Part shown: piece by piece, positions 1 through 6,488 of the stretch
Numbering within the stretch: position 1 is the stretch's first letter
Layout: every line of letters begins with the position of its first letter
Source: an uncultured Oscillospiraceae bacterium
Lineage (GTDB): Bacteria; Bacillota; Clostridia; Oscillospirales; Acutalibacteraceae
Direction: 5' to 3'
Assembly (NCBI GenBank): GCA_900543305.1
Contig: UQQZ01000065.1
Coordinates: 1 to 14,381, forward strand
DNA: 14,381 nt
Position numbers and translations under genes: made by a program
The notes under the pieces: model-generated
What the model saw: the letters and a program-made list of their open reading frames with translations, nothing else
Told to the model about the DNA's origin: nothing
The model's database searches: none

Positions 1-14
1 TGGAGCGCAATCAC

Positions 15-476
15 ATGACCCAGAAGCAGTTCGTCATCGGCCTGATCGAGGCCGAACTGGAACAGGATGAGGCCCAGTATCAGGCAGAACATCCCGAAGG
101 ACAGGAGGAAGAGGAAGAATCCGATGAACAGGCAGAGGAAGAAACCCAGGACCAGTTACCCGCCCAGGAGGGCCAGGACGGCCCCGAACCCCAGCTGGAG
201 GAACAATCCGCAGCCCAGGAAGATACCGACAGTGTGGCCGATGACCAGGCCGATTCCTCGGAGAATGACCAGACCGAGGAAACCTGGGAGGAAGAAACGC
301 AGGAAGATGAAGAAGGATTTGCGGACGGTGAAGAAGTAGAGGATACCAACACTGAGGAAGATAACGAATTGGGTGATGATCAGGAAGATGAAGAATCCTG
401 GGATGGTGAAACATCCAATGAGGAGTCCCAGGACGAGGAAGAAGAACAGGCATACCAGCCTAGTATGGGGTGGTAA
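15..476 (+). CDS. Very acidic Glu/Asp/Gln-rich protein, possibly a C-terminal fragment
   Basis: I do not recognise this protein. From the ATG at 15 it has 153 residues. The first 25 or so look like ordinary helical sequence (TQKQFVIGLIEAELEQDEAQ); the rest is almost only Glu, Asp, Gln, Ser and Thr with long Glu runs, so it is strongly anionic and probably disordered. The same frame stays open to base 1 (Glu-Arg-Asn-His before the ATG), so this may be the acidic tail of a larger protein starting outside the window. A GGAG at 2-5, nine bases before the ATG, would also fit a true start, and the window cannot decide. No signal peptide or membrane segment is visible. A promoter lies between it and the next gene, so the two need not be one operon. 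Confidence 0.55.
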   Translation: MTQKQFVIGLIEAELEQDEAQYQAEHPEGQEEEEESDEQAEEETQDQLPAQEGQDGPEPQLEEQSAAQEDTDSVADDQADSSENDQTEETWEEETQEDEEGFADGEEVEDTNTEEDNELGDDQEDEESWDGETSNEESQDEEEEQAYQPSMGW

Positions 477-481
477 TTTCG

Positions 482-510
482 TTGATTTCATCCCTCGCAT
501 CGTGTATACT
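482..510 (+). promoter_or_regulatory. Sigma-A-type promoter of the HipA-like gene
   Basis: TTGATT at 482-487 and TATACT at 505-510 are separated by 17 bases, close to the vegetative consensus. The predicted start near 517 leaves a leader of about 23 bases that carries the AAGGGGGGA ribosome binding site. The kinase gene can thus be transcribed independently of the acidic gene before it. Confidence 0.6.
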
Positions 511-539
511 ACTTAATAAGAGAAAAAGGGGGGATTCCC

Positions 540-1772
540 ATGAACTACACTCTGATGCATAAAGACATTCCTGTTGCAGACTTGACCTTGGATGAAGCCA
601 CTGGCAGCATTCAACGGATTGACGTGCTTCTTCATGGGGAGCATCTGCCTGTGGGAGTTTCTGTCCGCCACGGTGTAGCTGACCGGGCCGCCCTCAACGA
701 GTGGTGGGAGGACCGTTCCATCCCTGCCAGCCGTTCCGGGCTGCGGGAAGCGCTGGAAACCCTGGGGGTAGCCAGCTCGAAACTGCTTCTCACCCGCTGT
801 TATGGCCTGAGCTTGTCCGACCATTACTGGATCAAACCAGCTGGCAGCGAACTGACCTGGCACAATGTTAACTTCTTTGAGAATCCCTTCTCCGAAGATG
901 TGGGTGATGCCTTGTTTGGTGCCCCTTCGAAAAAGGATCATTTTGATTTCAGCTCTCCCGACAACACCTCCGATGGCTTCCTCAAAAAACGCTGGAAGAT
1001 CCTAGATGGGAAACGCTGCCTCATCAAAGCTGGCAGTCCTCCCTTCCTGCAACAACCTTTTAATGAAGTGATTGCCACAAAGATTGCCGACCGATTGGAT
1101 ATCTGCCATATTCCCTATACCGTAATGTGGGAAAACGGAGTTCCCTACAGTGTGTGTGAGGATTTCGTCACTCCGGACACGGAGCTGGTCCCCGCCTGGC
1201 GGGTGATGCAGACTCAGAAGAAAGAGAATCAGACCTCTGTTTACCAGCACTACCGAAACTGCTGCGATTCCCTGGGGGTTCCCAACATGGCCCACGCCCT
1301 GGACCAGATGATTGTGCTGGACTATCTCATCGCCAACGAGGACCGTCACCTAAACAACTTCGGTTTGCTCCGAAATCCAGACACTCTGGAATGGCTGGGT
1401 CCTGCACCCATCTACGACAGCGGCTCGTCCTTGGGGTACGACAAAGTGACAGCCCAGATCCGCTCCGGGCGGAATATCACCTGCAAGCCTTTCAAAAGAA
1501 GCCATCAGGACCAACTGCGGTTGGTGACCTCTTTTGACTGGCTAGATCTGTCCACGCTCCAGGGTATTGATCAGGACATCCGGGAGGTATTTGCCGGGGC
1601 GGAAGAATATGTGGACCGGGATCGAGCGGAGGTCATCGCCGCCTCAGTAAACCAGCGAATCCAAATGATGGAGACTTTTACCCTCACCCAGCAGCCCCAG
1701 GTGGATTCTACGGAAAACGATGTGGAAGAAGATGTGGCAGCAGAGTATGAGATTAAGTCTCATACTTTTTGA
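540..1772 (+). CDS. HipA-family Ser/Thr kinase-like protein
   Basis: This 410-residue protein resembles HipA-fold kinases, the family whose E. coli member phosphorylates glutamyl-tRNA synthetase. The N-terminal part has the WWEDRSIPASR-type segment near residues 50-65. The kinase core has a likely ATP-binding Lys163 (CLIKAG), the catalytic segment NEDRHLNNFG with Asp268 and Asn273, and a metal-binding YDSGSSLG with Asp293. The spacing of these residues closely matches Asp309, Asn314 and Asp332 of E. coli HipA. The start has a good ribosome binding site (AAGGGGGGA) and its own promoter. No HipB-like helix-turn-helix antitoxin is encoded next to it, so a classical toxin-antitoxin role is unproven. 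The last 30 residues are acidic and look dispensable. The target is unknown. Confidence 0.8.
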   Translation: MNYTLMHKDIPVADLTLDEATGSIQRIDVLLHGEHLPVGVSVRHGVADRAALNEWWEDRSIPASRSGLREALETLGVASSKLLLTRCYGLSLSDHYWIKPAGSELTWHNVNFFENPFSEDVGDALFGAPSKKDHFDFSSPDNTSDGFLKKRWKILDGKRCLIKAGSPPFLQQPFNEVIATKIADRLDICHIPYTVMWENGVPYSVCEDFVTPDTELVPAWRVMQTQKKENQTSVYQHYRNCCDSLGVPNMAHALDQMIVLDYLIANEDRHLNNFGLLRNPDTLEWLGPAPIYDSGSSLGYDKVTAQIRSGRNITCKPFKRSHQDQLRLVTSFDWLDLSTLQGIDQDIREVFAGAEEYVDRDRAEVIAASVNQRIQMMETFTLTQQPQVDSTENDVEEDVAAEYEIKSHTF

Positions 1773-1801
1773 AAGTAAGTTGGCAAAAGCCTTTCTTTTT
1801 T
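1771..1801 (+). terminator. Possible weak terminator after the HipA-like gene
   Basis: GAAAG at 1771-1775 can pair with CTTTC at 1791-1795, with a small inner GC pairing, and six T follow (1796-1801). It overlaps the stop codon. The stem is short, so this is a tentative call. Confidence 0.35.
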
Positions 1802-1820
1802 GTGTGTTCCATGCTACAAT
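1792..1820 (+). promoter_or_regulatory. Extended -10 promoter before the candidate small RNA
   Basis: TACAAT at 1815-1820 is preceded by TG at 1812-1813 and one spacer base, an extended -10. The -35 position (TTTCTT, 1792-1797, 17-base spacer) is poor, which extended -10 promoters tolerate. Transcription would begin near 1827, where no convincing gene follows. Confidence 0.5.
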
Positions 1821-1826
1821 AGAACT

Positions 1827-2014
1827 ATCAAAAAGGTGGTTTCATTTTTGTCCAGTGAGCTTTTTCCGAAGGAAGAAATCCTGGAAACCCGCACAAAACC
1901 TAGGTTTTTGACCTCGTTTTTTGGTCGGGGGTTCATTTTTGTTCAGTACAGCCACCAGCGTGACGCTGGACCCAAGAAACGCACTTCACAGAGTGAAGTG
2001 CGTTTCCTTTTTTT
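1827..2014 (+). ncRNA. Candidate structured small RNA, about 188 nt
   Basis: The stretch lies between an extended -10 promoter and a strong terminator and has no convincing reading frame. Several helices can form: GGTGG 1835-1839 with CCACC 1952-1956; TCCAG 1851-1855 with CTGGA 1881-1885, enclosing a TTCC-GAA-GGAA hairpin; AACCC 1886-1890 with GGGTT 1929-1933, enclosing GACC 1910-1913 with GGTC 1923-1926; and CCAGCG-TGA-CGCTGG at 1955-1969. A 14-bp palindrome AAAACCTAGGTTTT lies at 1895-1908. The segment CCTAGGTTTTTGACC resembles, from memory, the template region of Bacillus 6S-1 RNA, but it lies too far from the 5' end and the fold is not a clear 6S rod. The RNA class is therefore open. Confidence 0.4.
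1976..2014 (+). terminator. Strong intrinsic terminator of the small RNA
   Basis: A perfect 14-bp stem (1976-1989 with 1993-2006) has a 3-base AGA loop and is followed by C and seven T (2008-2014). No T-run occurs on the other strand, so it acts on plus-strand transcripts. Confidence 0.85.
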
Positions 2015-2044
2015 CACCGCGTTTTTGTTCGGTCAGCAGACGTG

Positions 2045-2076
2045 GGAGCAAAATGTGATTTGCTCCGGCTCTTTTT
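2045..2076 (+). terminator. Second, tandem terminator-like hairpin
   Basis: GGAGCAAA at 2045-2052 pairs perfectly with TTTGCTCC at 2059-2066 around a 6-base loop. TTTTT follows at 2072-2076 after GGCTC. The gap before the T-run makes it weaker than the terminator just upstream; it may catch readthrough. Confidence 0.5.
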
Positions 2077-2131
2077 GCAAAAATAGCTGGAGGCGCGCTT
2101 ACGACGCTTCCCCTTGCTACCAACTTTTTGC
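2077..2131. repeat. Imperfect 55-base inverted repeat (long hairpin)
   Basis: GCAAAAA at 2077-2083 pairs with TTTTTGC at 2125-2131, TAGC at 2084-2087 with GCTA at 2116-2119, and GGAGGCG at 2089-2095 with CGCTTCC at 2105-2111 (one G-U pair), leaving a 9-base loop. It sits just before the SCIFF promoter. No function is known; it could be an RNA structure or a DNA palindrome remnant. Confidence 0.5.
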
Positions 2132-2146
2132 GGGGCGGGCCTTCCC

Positions 2147-2175
2147 TTGACTTTCCCTGCGTCTTATGCTAGAAT
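2147..2175 (+). promoter_or_regulatory. Promoter of the SCIFF operon
   Basis: TTGACT at 2147-2152 and TAGAAT at 2170-2175 are 17 bases apart. TG at 2167-2168 adds an extended -10. This is one of the best promoters in the window. Transcription would start near 2182, giving a leader of about 67 bases that can form a small AGCCG/CGGCT hairpin. Confidence 0.75.
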
Positions 2176-2248
2176 TATTCTGTTAAAATAGCCGTTGCCA
2201 GTGGGGCTCCGGCTTGCTCATATTATTTAAAGAATGGAGAGAGACGTC

Positions 2249-2395
2249 ATGGAAAGAATCAAGACTTTAGATACCCGGAATCTGTGCGAGAGCGCCAAGA
2301 ACGGCGGCTGCGGTGAGTGCCAGACTTCCTGCCAGTCCGCTTGCAAGACCAGCTGCGGTGTTGCCAACCAGAAGTGCGAAAAGGCCGACAAATAA
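2249..2395 (+). CDS. scfA: SCIFF ribosomal peptide precursor (six cysteines in forty-five)
   Basis: This 48-residue peptide is the precursor of a ribosomally made, thioether-crosslinked peptide. It matches the SCIFF family almost word for word: a MxxIKTLxT-like start and the core GECQTSCQSACKTSC followed by VANQKCE. Cysteines are at 13, 21, 24, 28, 32, 36 and 43. The last six are the family set; Cys13 is an extra one in the leader part. The start has GGAG nine bases upstream and a strong promoter. The maturase gene follows 73 bases later, beyond a terminator-like hairpin. In characterised members the maturase links a core Cys sulfur to a Thr residue. The biological role of mature SCIFF is not known. 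Confidence 0.93.
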   Translation: MERIKTLDTRNLCESAKNGGCGECQTSCQSACKTSCGVANQKCEKADK

Positions 2396-2421
2396 GAAAC
2401 TAAACAAACCAGATTTAAAAA

Positions 2422-2449
2422 GCCGCCGCCTTTCGGGGCGGCACTTTTT
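2422..2449 (+). terminator. Attenuator-like hairpin between SCIFF peptide and maturase
   Basis: GCCGCC at 2422-2427 pairs with GGCGGC at 2437-2442, extended by CC/GG (2429-2430 with 2435-2436) past a bulged G, with a TTTC loop and TTTTT at 2445-2449. It lies in the gap between peptide and maturase, where partial termination would give far more peptide mRNA than enzyme mRNA. Confidence 0.75.
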
Positions 2450-2468
2450 CTGTCAGAGAGGACCCTTT

Positions 2469-3845
2469 ATGGTACATCAATATCAACTGAATGGATACAA
2501 CATTGTGCTGGACACCTGTTCCGGCAGCATCCACGTGGTGGACGAGGTGGCTTACGACATCATCGCCCTGTTTGAAACCCATACCCCCGATGAAATTGTA
2601 CGGGCCATGATGGAAAAATACGGATCCGCTGTGACGGAGCAGGAACTGCGGGACTGCATTGCCGATGTCCAGAGCCTGAAGGACGGGGGCAAACTCTTTA
2701 CCCCGGACACCTTTGCCGATCTGGCCGGGACCTTTAAGGAGCGCTCCGGAGACGTGGTAAAAGCCCTGTGTCTCCATGTGGCCCACACCTGCAACTTGAA
2801 CTGCGACTACTGCTTTGCCAGCCAGGGAAAGTACCACGGCGATCGGGCTCTCATGAGCTTTGAAGTGGGCAAGCAGGCCTTGGATTTTCTCATGGACCAT
2901 TCGGGCACCCGGCGGAACCTGGAAGTGGACTTTTTCGGCGGCGAACCCCTGATGAACTGGGACGTGGTGAAGCGCCTGGTGGAGTACGCCCGCAGCGTGG
3001 AGAAGGAACGGGGGAAGAATTTCCGGTTCACCCTCACCACCAACGGCATGCTCATCGACGACGACGTGATCGACTTTGCCAACCGGGAAATGAGCAACGT
3101 AGTGCTTTCCCTGGACGGCCGCAAGGAGATCAACGACCGGACCCGGGTGGACTATGCCGGCAACGGCAGTTACGACCGGATTGTGCCCAAGTTCCAGAAA
3201 CTGGTGGCGGCCCGGGGCGGGAAAAACTACTACATGCGGGGCACCTTTACCCACGCAAACCCAGACTTTACCAAGGATTTGTTCCACATGGCCGACGACC
3301 TGGGCTTTACAGAGCTGAGCATGGAGCCGGTGGTCTGCGCCCCTGACGATCCTGCCGCCCTGACCCCCGAGGATCTGGAAGTGGTCAAGGAGCAGTATGA
3401 GATCCTGGCCAAGGACATGCTCCGCCGGGAAAAAGAGGGCAAGCCCATCACCTTCTACCACTATATGCTGGACCTGACCGGCGGCCCCTGCATTTACAAG
3501 CGAATCTCCGGCTGCGGCTCCGGCACCGAATATATGGCGGTCACCCCCTGGGGCGACCTGTACCCCTGCCATCAGTTTGTGGGGGAGGAATCCTACAAGC
3601 TGGGAGACATTTGGAACGGGGTCACCAACACGGCTCTCCGGGAAGAATTCCGTTCCTGCAACGCCTACGCCCGTCCTGACTGCAAGGACTGCTGGGCAAA
3701 ACTCTACTGCTCCGGAGGCTGCGCCGCCAACGCTTTCCATGCCACCGGCTCTATTCGGGGCATCTACGAACCGGGATGTGAACTGTTCCGGAAGCGCATT
3801 GAGTGCGCCATCATGATGAAGGCCGCCAAGGAAACCGCCCAATGA
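2469..3845 (+). CDS. scfB: Radical SAM SCIFF peptide maturase (SPASM family)
   Basis: This 458-residue enzyme is predicted to install Cys-Thr thioether links in the SCIFF peptide. The N-terminal 90 residues form a peptide-recognition (PqqD/RRE-like) region. The radical SAM cluster motif CNLNCDYC gives Cys108, 112 and 115, and GGEP at 157-160 is the SAM-binding loop. The C-terminal SPASM/twitch region has cysteines at 341, 349, 367, 397, 405, 408, 414, 418 and 437, enough for two auxiliary Fe-S clusters. The start ATG at 2469 is chosen because AGAGAGGA lies six bases upstream and MVHQYQLNGYNIVLD matches the family start; the frame is open further up but overlaps the SCIFF peptide gene. The stop overlaps the next start (ATGA). 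The length is usual for the family. Confidence 0.93.
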   Translation: MVHQYQLNGYNIVLDTCSGSIHVVDEVAYDIIALFETHTPDEIVRAMMEKYGSAVTEQELRDCIADVQSLKDGGKLFTPDTFADLAGTFKERSGDVVKALCLHVAHTCNLNCDYCFASQGKYHGDRALMSFEVGKQALDFLMDHSGTRRNLEVDFFGGEPLMNWDVVKRLVEYARSVEKERGKNFRFTLTTNGMLIDDDVIDFANREMSNVVLSLDGRKEINDRTRVDYAGNGSYDRIVPKFQKLVAARGGKNYYMRGTFTHANPDFTKDLFHMADDLGFTELSMEPVVCAPDDPAALTPEDLEVVKEQYEILAKDMLRREKEGKPITFYHYMLDLTGGPCIYKRISGCGSGTEYMAVTPWGDLYPCHQFVGEESYKLGDIWNGVTNTALREEFRSCNAYARPDCKDCWAKLYCSGGCAANAFHATGSIRGIYEPGCELFRKRIECAIMMKAAKETAQ

Positions 3846-5173
3846 ACACCCCGGTATACGACTTTGTAAAGGCATATGGGGAAACGGGTACTGCCCGCCT
3901 CCATATGCCCGGTCACAAGGGACAAGCCTTTCTGGGCTGTGAACGCTGGGACATCACGGAAATCCAGGGAGCCGACGCCCTCTTTGAAGCGAATGGCATC
4001 CTGCGGGAAAGCGAGGAAAACGCCACGGCTCTGTTCGGCTCCCGGCGTACCTTCTACTCCACCGAGGGCTCCAGCCACTGCATCCGGGCCATGCTGTACC
4101 TGGCCTTGACAAACCGCCCTGCCGGAACCTCCCCCACGGTGGTGGCCGCCCGGAACGTCCACCGGGCTTTCGTGTCTGCTGCCGCTCTGCTGGACCTGGA
4201 AGTGGAGTGGCTGTGGCCGGAGGAGAGCCGTTCTTTGTGCGGCTGTCCCATTTCTCCGGAACAATTGGAGAAAACCCTGCAAGGGTTGGCCGCTCCCCCG
4301 GCGGCGGTGTATCTGACCTCTCCGGACTACCTGGGAGGCATGGGAGAAATTGCCGCTCTGGCCCGGGTATGTCACCGTCACGGAACTCTACTGGCGGTGG
4401 ACAACGCCCACGGGGCCTACCTGCGTTTTCTCAGCCCATCCCTTCATCCCCTGGACCTGGGAGCGGACTTGTGCTGTGACTCTGCCCACAAAACCTTGCC
4501 TGTGCTCACAGGCGGGGCCTACCTGCATATTTCCAAGACGGCTCCGGAGGCCCTGGAAGAAATGGGAAAAACAGCGCTGGCCCTCTTTGGCTCCACCAGT
4601 CCCTCCTACCTGACCCTCTGTTCTTTGGATCTGTGCAACCGGTATTTGGCAGAGGGTTACCCCGATCGTCTCAGGGAAACCGTCTCTCGGCTGGATCGCC
4701 TGAAAGCCCATGTACAGGAGACGGGATGGCAGGTGGAGAAAAGCGACCCTCTCCGGCTGACCCTTCGGGCTCCCCAAGGCAGCTCCGGTAAAGCCCTGGC
4801 AGACCGTCTGCGCCGGGGAGAGGTGGAGTGCGAGTACGCCGATGAAGATTTCCTGGTGCTGATGGTGACTCCGGAAAACACCCGGTCGGATTTTGAGCGG
4901 GTGGTGAGTGCTCTGGGAAGCAATGCGGCGCCGGCCCGGGAAACTCCTTGCCTGCCGTTGGCCCGGGGACGTCAGGTGTGTTCCATCCGCCAGGCACTTT
5001 TTTACCCCCACGAACTGCTCCCCGCTGGGGAAGCTTTGGGACGGATCTGCGGCATCCCCACGGTGGGGTGTCCCCCTGCTGTGCCTGTGGCCATAGCCGG
5101 GGAAGAAATTACCCCGGAAGCCTTGGCTCTCTTTGAACGGTACGGAGTCGCCCAAGTGGATGTAATAAAATAA
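3842..5173 (+). CDS. Orn/Lys/Arg decarboxylase-family PLP enzyme (fold type I)
   Basis: This 443-residue enzyme belongs to the Orn/Lys/Arg decarboxylase family (Bacillus SpeA/YaaO type). The N-terminus has the family signature HMPGHKG (about residues 21-27). The PLP-binding segment DSAHKTLPVLTGGAYLH carries Lys217 as the predicted Schiff-base lysine. The DNAHGA segment upstream has the Asp that pairs with the PLP nitrogen, and a C-terminal small domain follows. It is a little shorter than Bacillus SpeA (about 490). The ATG at 3842 overlaps the stop of the SCIFF maturase, so the two are translationally coupled; the longer open frame from 3803 would overlap the maturase by 43 bases and lacks reason to be used. 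The product may be cadaverine, putrescine or agmatine, but the substrate cannot be read from sequence. A strong terminator follows. Confidence 0.85.
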   Translation: MNTPVYDFVKAYGETGTARLHMPGHKGQAFLGCERWDITEIQGADALFEANGILRESEENATALFGSRRTFYSTEGSSHCIRAMLYLALTNRPAGTSPTVVAARNVHRAFVSAAALLDLEVEWLWPEESRSLCGCPISPEQLEKTLQGLAAPPAAVYLTSPDYLGGMGEIAALARVCHRHGTLLAVDNAHGAYLRFLSPSLHPLDLGADLCCDSAHKTLPVLTGGAYLHISKTAPEALEEMGKTALALFGSTSPSYLTLCSLDLCNRYLAEGYPDRLRETVSRLDRLKAHVQETGWQVEKSDPLRLTLRAPQGSSGKALADRLRRGEVECEYADEDFLVLMVTPENTRSDFERVVSALGSNAAPARETPCLPLARGRQVCSIRQALFYPHELLPAGEALGRICGIPTVGCPPAVPVAIAGEEITPEALALFERYGVAQVDVIK

Positions 5174-5209
5174 CCGGCCCCCTTTGTAGCCGCTACAAAA
5201 GGAAACCGG
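5160..5209 (-). terminator. Probable minus-strand terminator for the YeiH-family gene
   Basis: CCGG at 5174-5177 pairs with CCGG at 5206-5209, and CCTTTGTAG at 5181-5189 with CTACAAAAGG at 5193-5202 (one bulge). Read on the minus strand, the stem is followed by a T-rich stretch (TTATTTTATTACA), so it can end the convergent transporter transcript. It overlaps the end of the plus-strand decarboxylase gene. Confidence 0.5.
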
Positions 5210-5225
5210 TCATTGGAATCTTTAC

Positions 5226-5255
5226 AGCCCTCCCCAAATGGGGTGGGCTTTTTTT
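5226..5255 (+). terminator. Intrinsic terminator of the SCIFF-decarboxylase operon
   Basis: AGCCC at 5226-5230 and CCCC at 5232-5235 pair with GGGG at 5240-5243 and GGGCT at 5245-5249 across a single T-T mismatch, with an AAAT loop. Seven T follow at 5249-5255. It acts on the plus strand. Confidence 0.85.
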
Positions 5256-5273
5256 CTTTAGGGGAACGGTGGA

Positions 5274-6302
5274 TTACCAGATTCCCAAAACGTGCTGCAT
5301 GGCAAGACTTACCAGGGCAATGGCCACCCAGCAGCACAGGCCCAGAAAGATAGGCTTGCCGCCGGTGCGCACCAGCTTCACCAGATTGGTGTTCAGGCCG
5401 ATAGCCCCCATGGCCATGATGATAAAGAACTTGGAAAGCTCCTTAAAGGGCTGGAAGGCAGATCCGGGCACTCCAAAAGAGGTGGCCACGGTGGTGATGA
5501 CAGAAGCCAGCACGAAGAACAGGATAAAGAAAGGAAACACCTTTTTCAGGGAGAAAGTGCTTTCCCCATTGGCTCCGGCCCGTTTGGCCTTGGCAGTACG
5601 CCACAGGGCCAGCACCAGGGTGATGGGAATGATGGCCAGGGTTCGGGTCAGCTTCACAATGGTGGCCTGATCCAAGGTATTGGCGCCGGGATGGATTCCA
5701 TCCCAAGCAGAGGCGGCGGCCGTCACGGAAGAGGTATCGTTGACTGCGGTGCCGGCAAACAACCCGAATCCCTGATTCGACAGTCCCAACATGCCCCCCA
5801 GGGTGGGGAAGATCAAAGCGGCTGCAATGTTGAACAGGAAAATCACCGAGATGGACTGGGCAATTTCCTCATCGTCGGCTTCCACCACCGGCGCCGTAGC
5901 CGCAATGGCCGACCCGCCGCAGATGGAGGATCCCACACCGATCAGAGTGGCGGTGTTGCCGGGCATTTTCATCACCTTCCACAACACAAAGCTGACAATC
6001 AGGGACGTGGAAATGGTGGACAGGATAATGGGCAAAGACTGGGCCCCCACCTGGGCGATCTGGGAAAGGTTCAAGCCAAATCCCAGGAGAATCACCGCGT
6101 ACTGAAGAATTTTCTTGGAAGTAAAGGCGATCCCTGCCTGGGTACGCTCTTTCTTCTTGTAAAACAGGGCAACGGCCATGCCCAACAAAATGGCGAACAC
6201 AGGGCCGCCAATGACCGGGAATATTCTGCCCAACAGCCAGCTGGGAATGGCCAGCACCAAACAGAGTGCCAAGCCCGGACCGATTTTTTTCACGAATGCC
6301 AT
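5274..6302 (-). CDS. yeiH: YeiH-family putative sulfate/sulfonate-related exporter
   Basis: This 342-residue membrane protein belongs to the YeiH (UPF0324) family, annotated as putative sulfate exporters. About ten hydrophobic segments are visible. Family landmarks include VIGGPVFAILLGM near residue 30, LLGFGLNLSQI near 72, the GVGSSICGGSAIAATAPV stretch near 121-138, AGTAVNDTSSVTAAA near 182-196 and MGAIGLNTNL near 296-305. The length is typical. The start ATG has a GGGGAAAGG ribosome binding site on the minus strand. It is divergent from a LysR regulator, the arrangement seen for yeiE/yeiH. Its promoter is near consensus, with a LysR-type box just upstream. True substrates of this family are poorly established. 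Confidence 0.9.
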   Translation of the reverse strand: MAFVKKIGPGLALCLVLAIPSWLLGRIFPVIGGPVFAILLGMAVALFYKKKERTQAGIAFTSKKILQYAVILLGFGLNLSQIAQVGAQSLPIILSTISTSLIVSFVLWKVMKMPGNTATLIGVGSSICGGSAIAATAPVVEADDEEIAQSISVIFLFNIAAALIFPTLGGMLGLSNQGFGLFAGTAVNDTSSVTAAASAWDGIHPGANTLDQATIVKLTRTLAIIPITLVLALWRTAKAKRAGANGESTFSLKKVFPFFILFFVLASVITTVATSFGVPGSAFQPFKELSKFFIIMAMGAIGLNTNLVKLVRTGGKPIFLGLCCWVAIALVSLAMQHVLGIW

Positions 6303-6346
6303 GTGGAACCTTTCCCCTCATTTGGAAATCCTTGGTTTGCTGTCTT

Positions 6347-6375
6347 ACTATACTCCCTTTTCTTCATTGTGTAAA
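6347..6375 (-). promoter_or_regulatory. Promoter of the YeiH-family gene
   Basis: On the minus strand TTTACA (plus coordinates 6370-6375) and TATAGT (6347-6352) are separated by exactly 17 bases. The LysR-type box lies about 22 bases upstream of the -35, a usual position for activation by a LysR protein. Confidence 0.65.
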
Positions 6376-6385
6376 ATTATCTTTC

Positions 6386-6414
6386 TTTATTTTTCGATAA
6401 ATCTGGCTTATAAT
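6386..6414 (+). promoter_or_regulatory. Promoter of the LysR regulator gene
   Basis: A perfect TATAAT lies at 6409-6414; the element 17 bases upstream is a weak TTTATT (6386-6391). The start would be near 6421. The overlap with the T-N11-A box suggests autorepression. Confidence 0.5.
6397..6411. promoter_or_regulatory. LysR-type operator (T-N11-A box)
   Basis: ATAA at 6397-6400 and TTAT at 6408-6411 form an inverted repeat with a 7-base centre, which fits the T-N11-A pattern of LysR-family sites. It overlaps the presumed -10 (TATAAT) of the regulator gene and lies upstream of the transporter -35, so one site could repress the regulator and activate the transporter. Confidence 0.5.
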
Positions 6415-6488
6415 CGACACAGAAGACAAAACTTTCAGGAGCCCCACAGCCCCGTTCCCACCATTCTTTTGTAGGAGGCGATCTCCCC

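Noticed and set aside
1841..2037. Three TTTTTGTYCRGT-like motifs considered as transposon or recombination sites
   Set aside because: They are direct, unevenly spaced and lack any transposase, recombinase or target duplication nearby; better treated as part of the RNA region.
1800..2150. Plus-strand frame of 116 codons
   Set aside because: It runs through a 14-bp-stem terminator and two other hairpins, has no good ribosome binding site and no recognisable domain; the stretch fits a non-coding RNA better.
2415..3875. Long minus-strand frame (486 codons)
   Set aside because: It lies opposite the SCIFF maturase, is rich in His, Val and Gly without any motif, and reflects GC-rich codon bias. 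The same holds for minus-strand frames at 8844-9674, 10226-11218, 11837-12379 and 13792-14358.
5292..6374. Plus-strand frame of 360 codons opposite the YeiH-family gene
   Set aside because: It is Gly-, His- and Gln-rich with no domain. The minus strand has a recognisable transporter, promoter and ribosome binding site.
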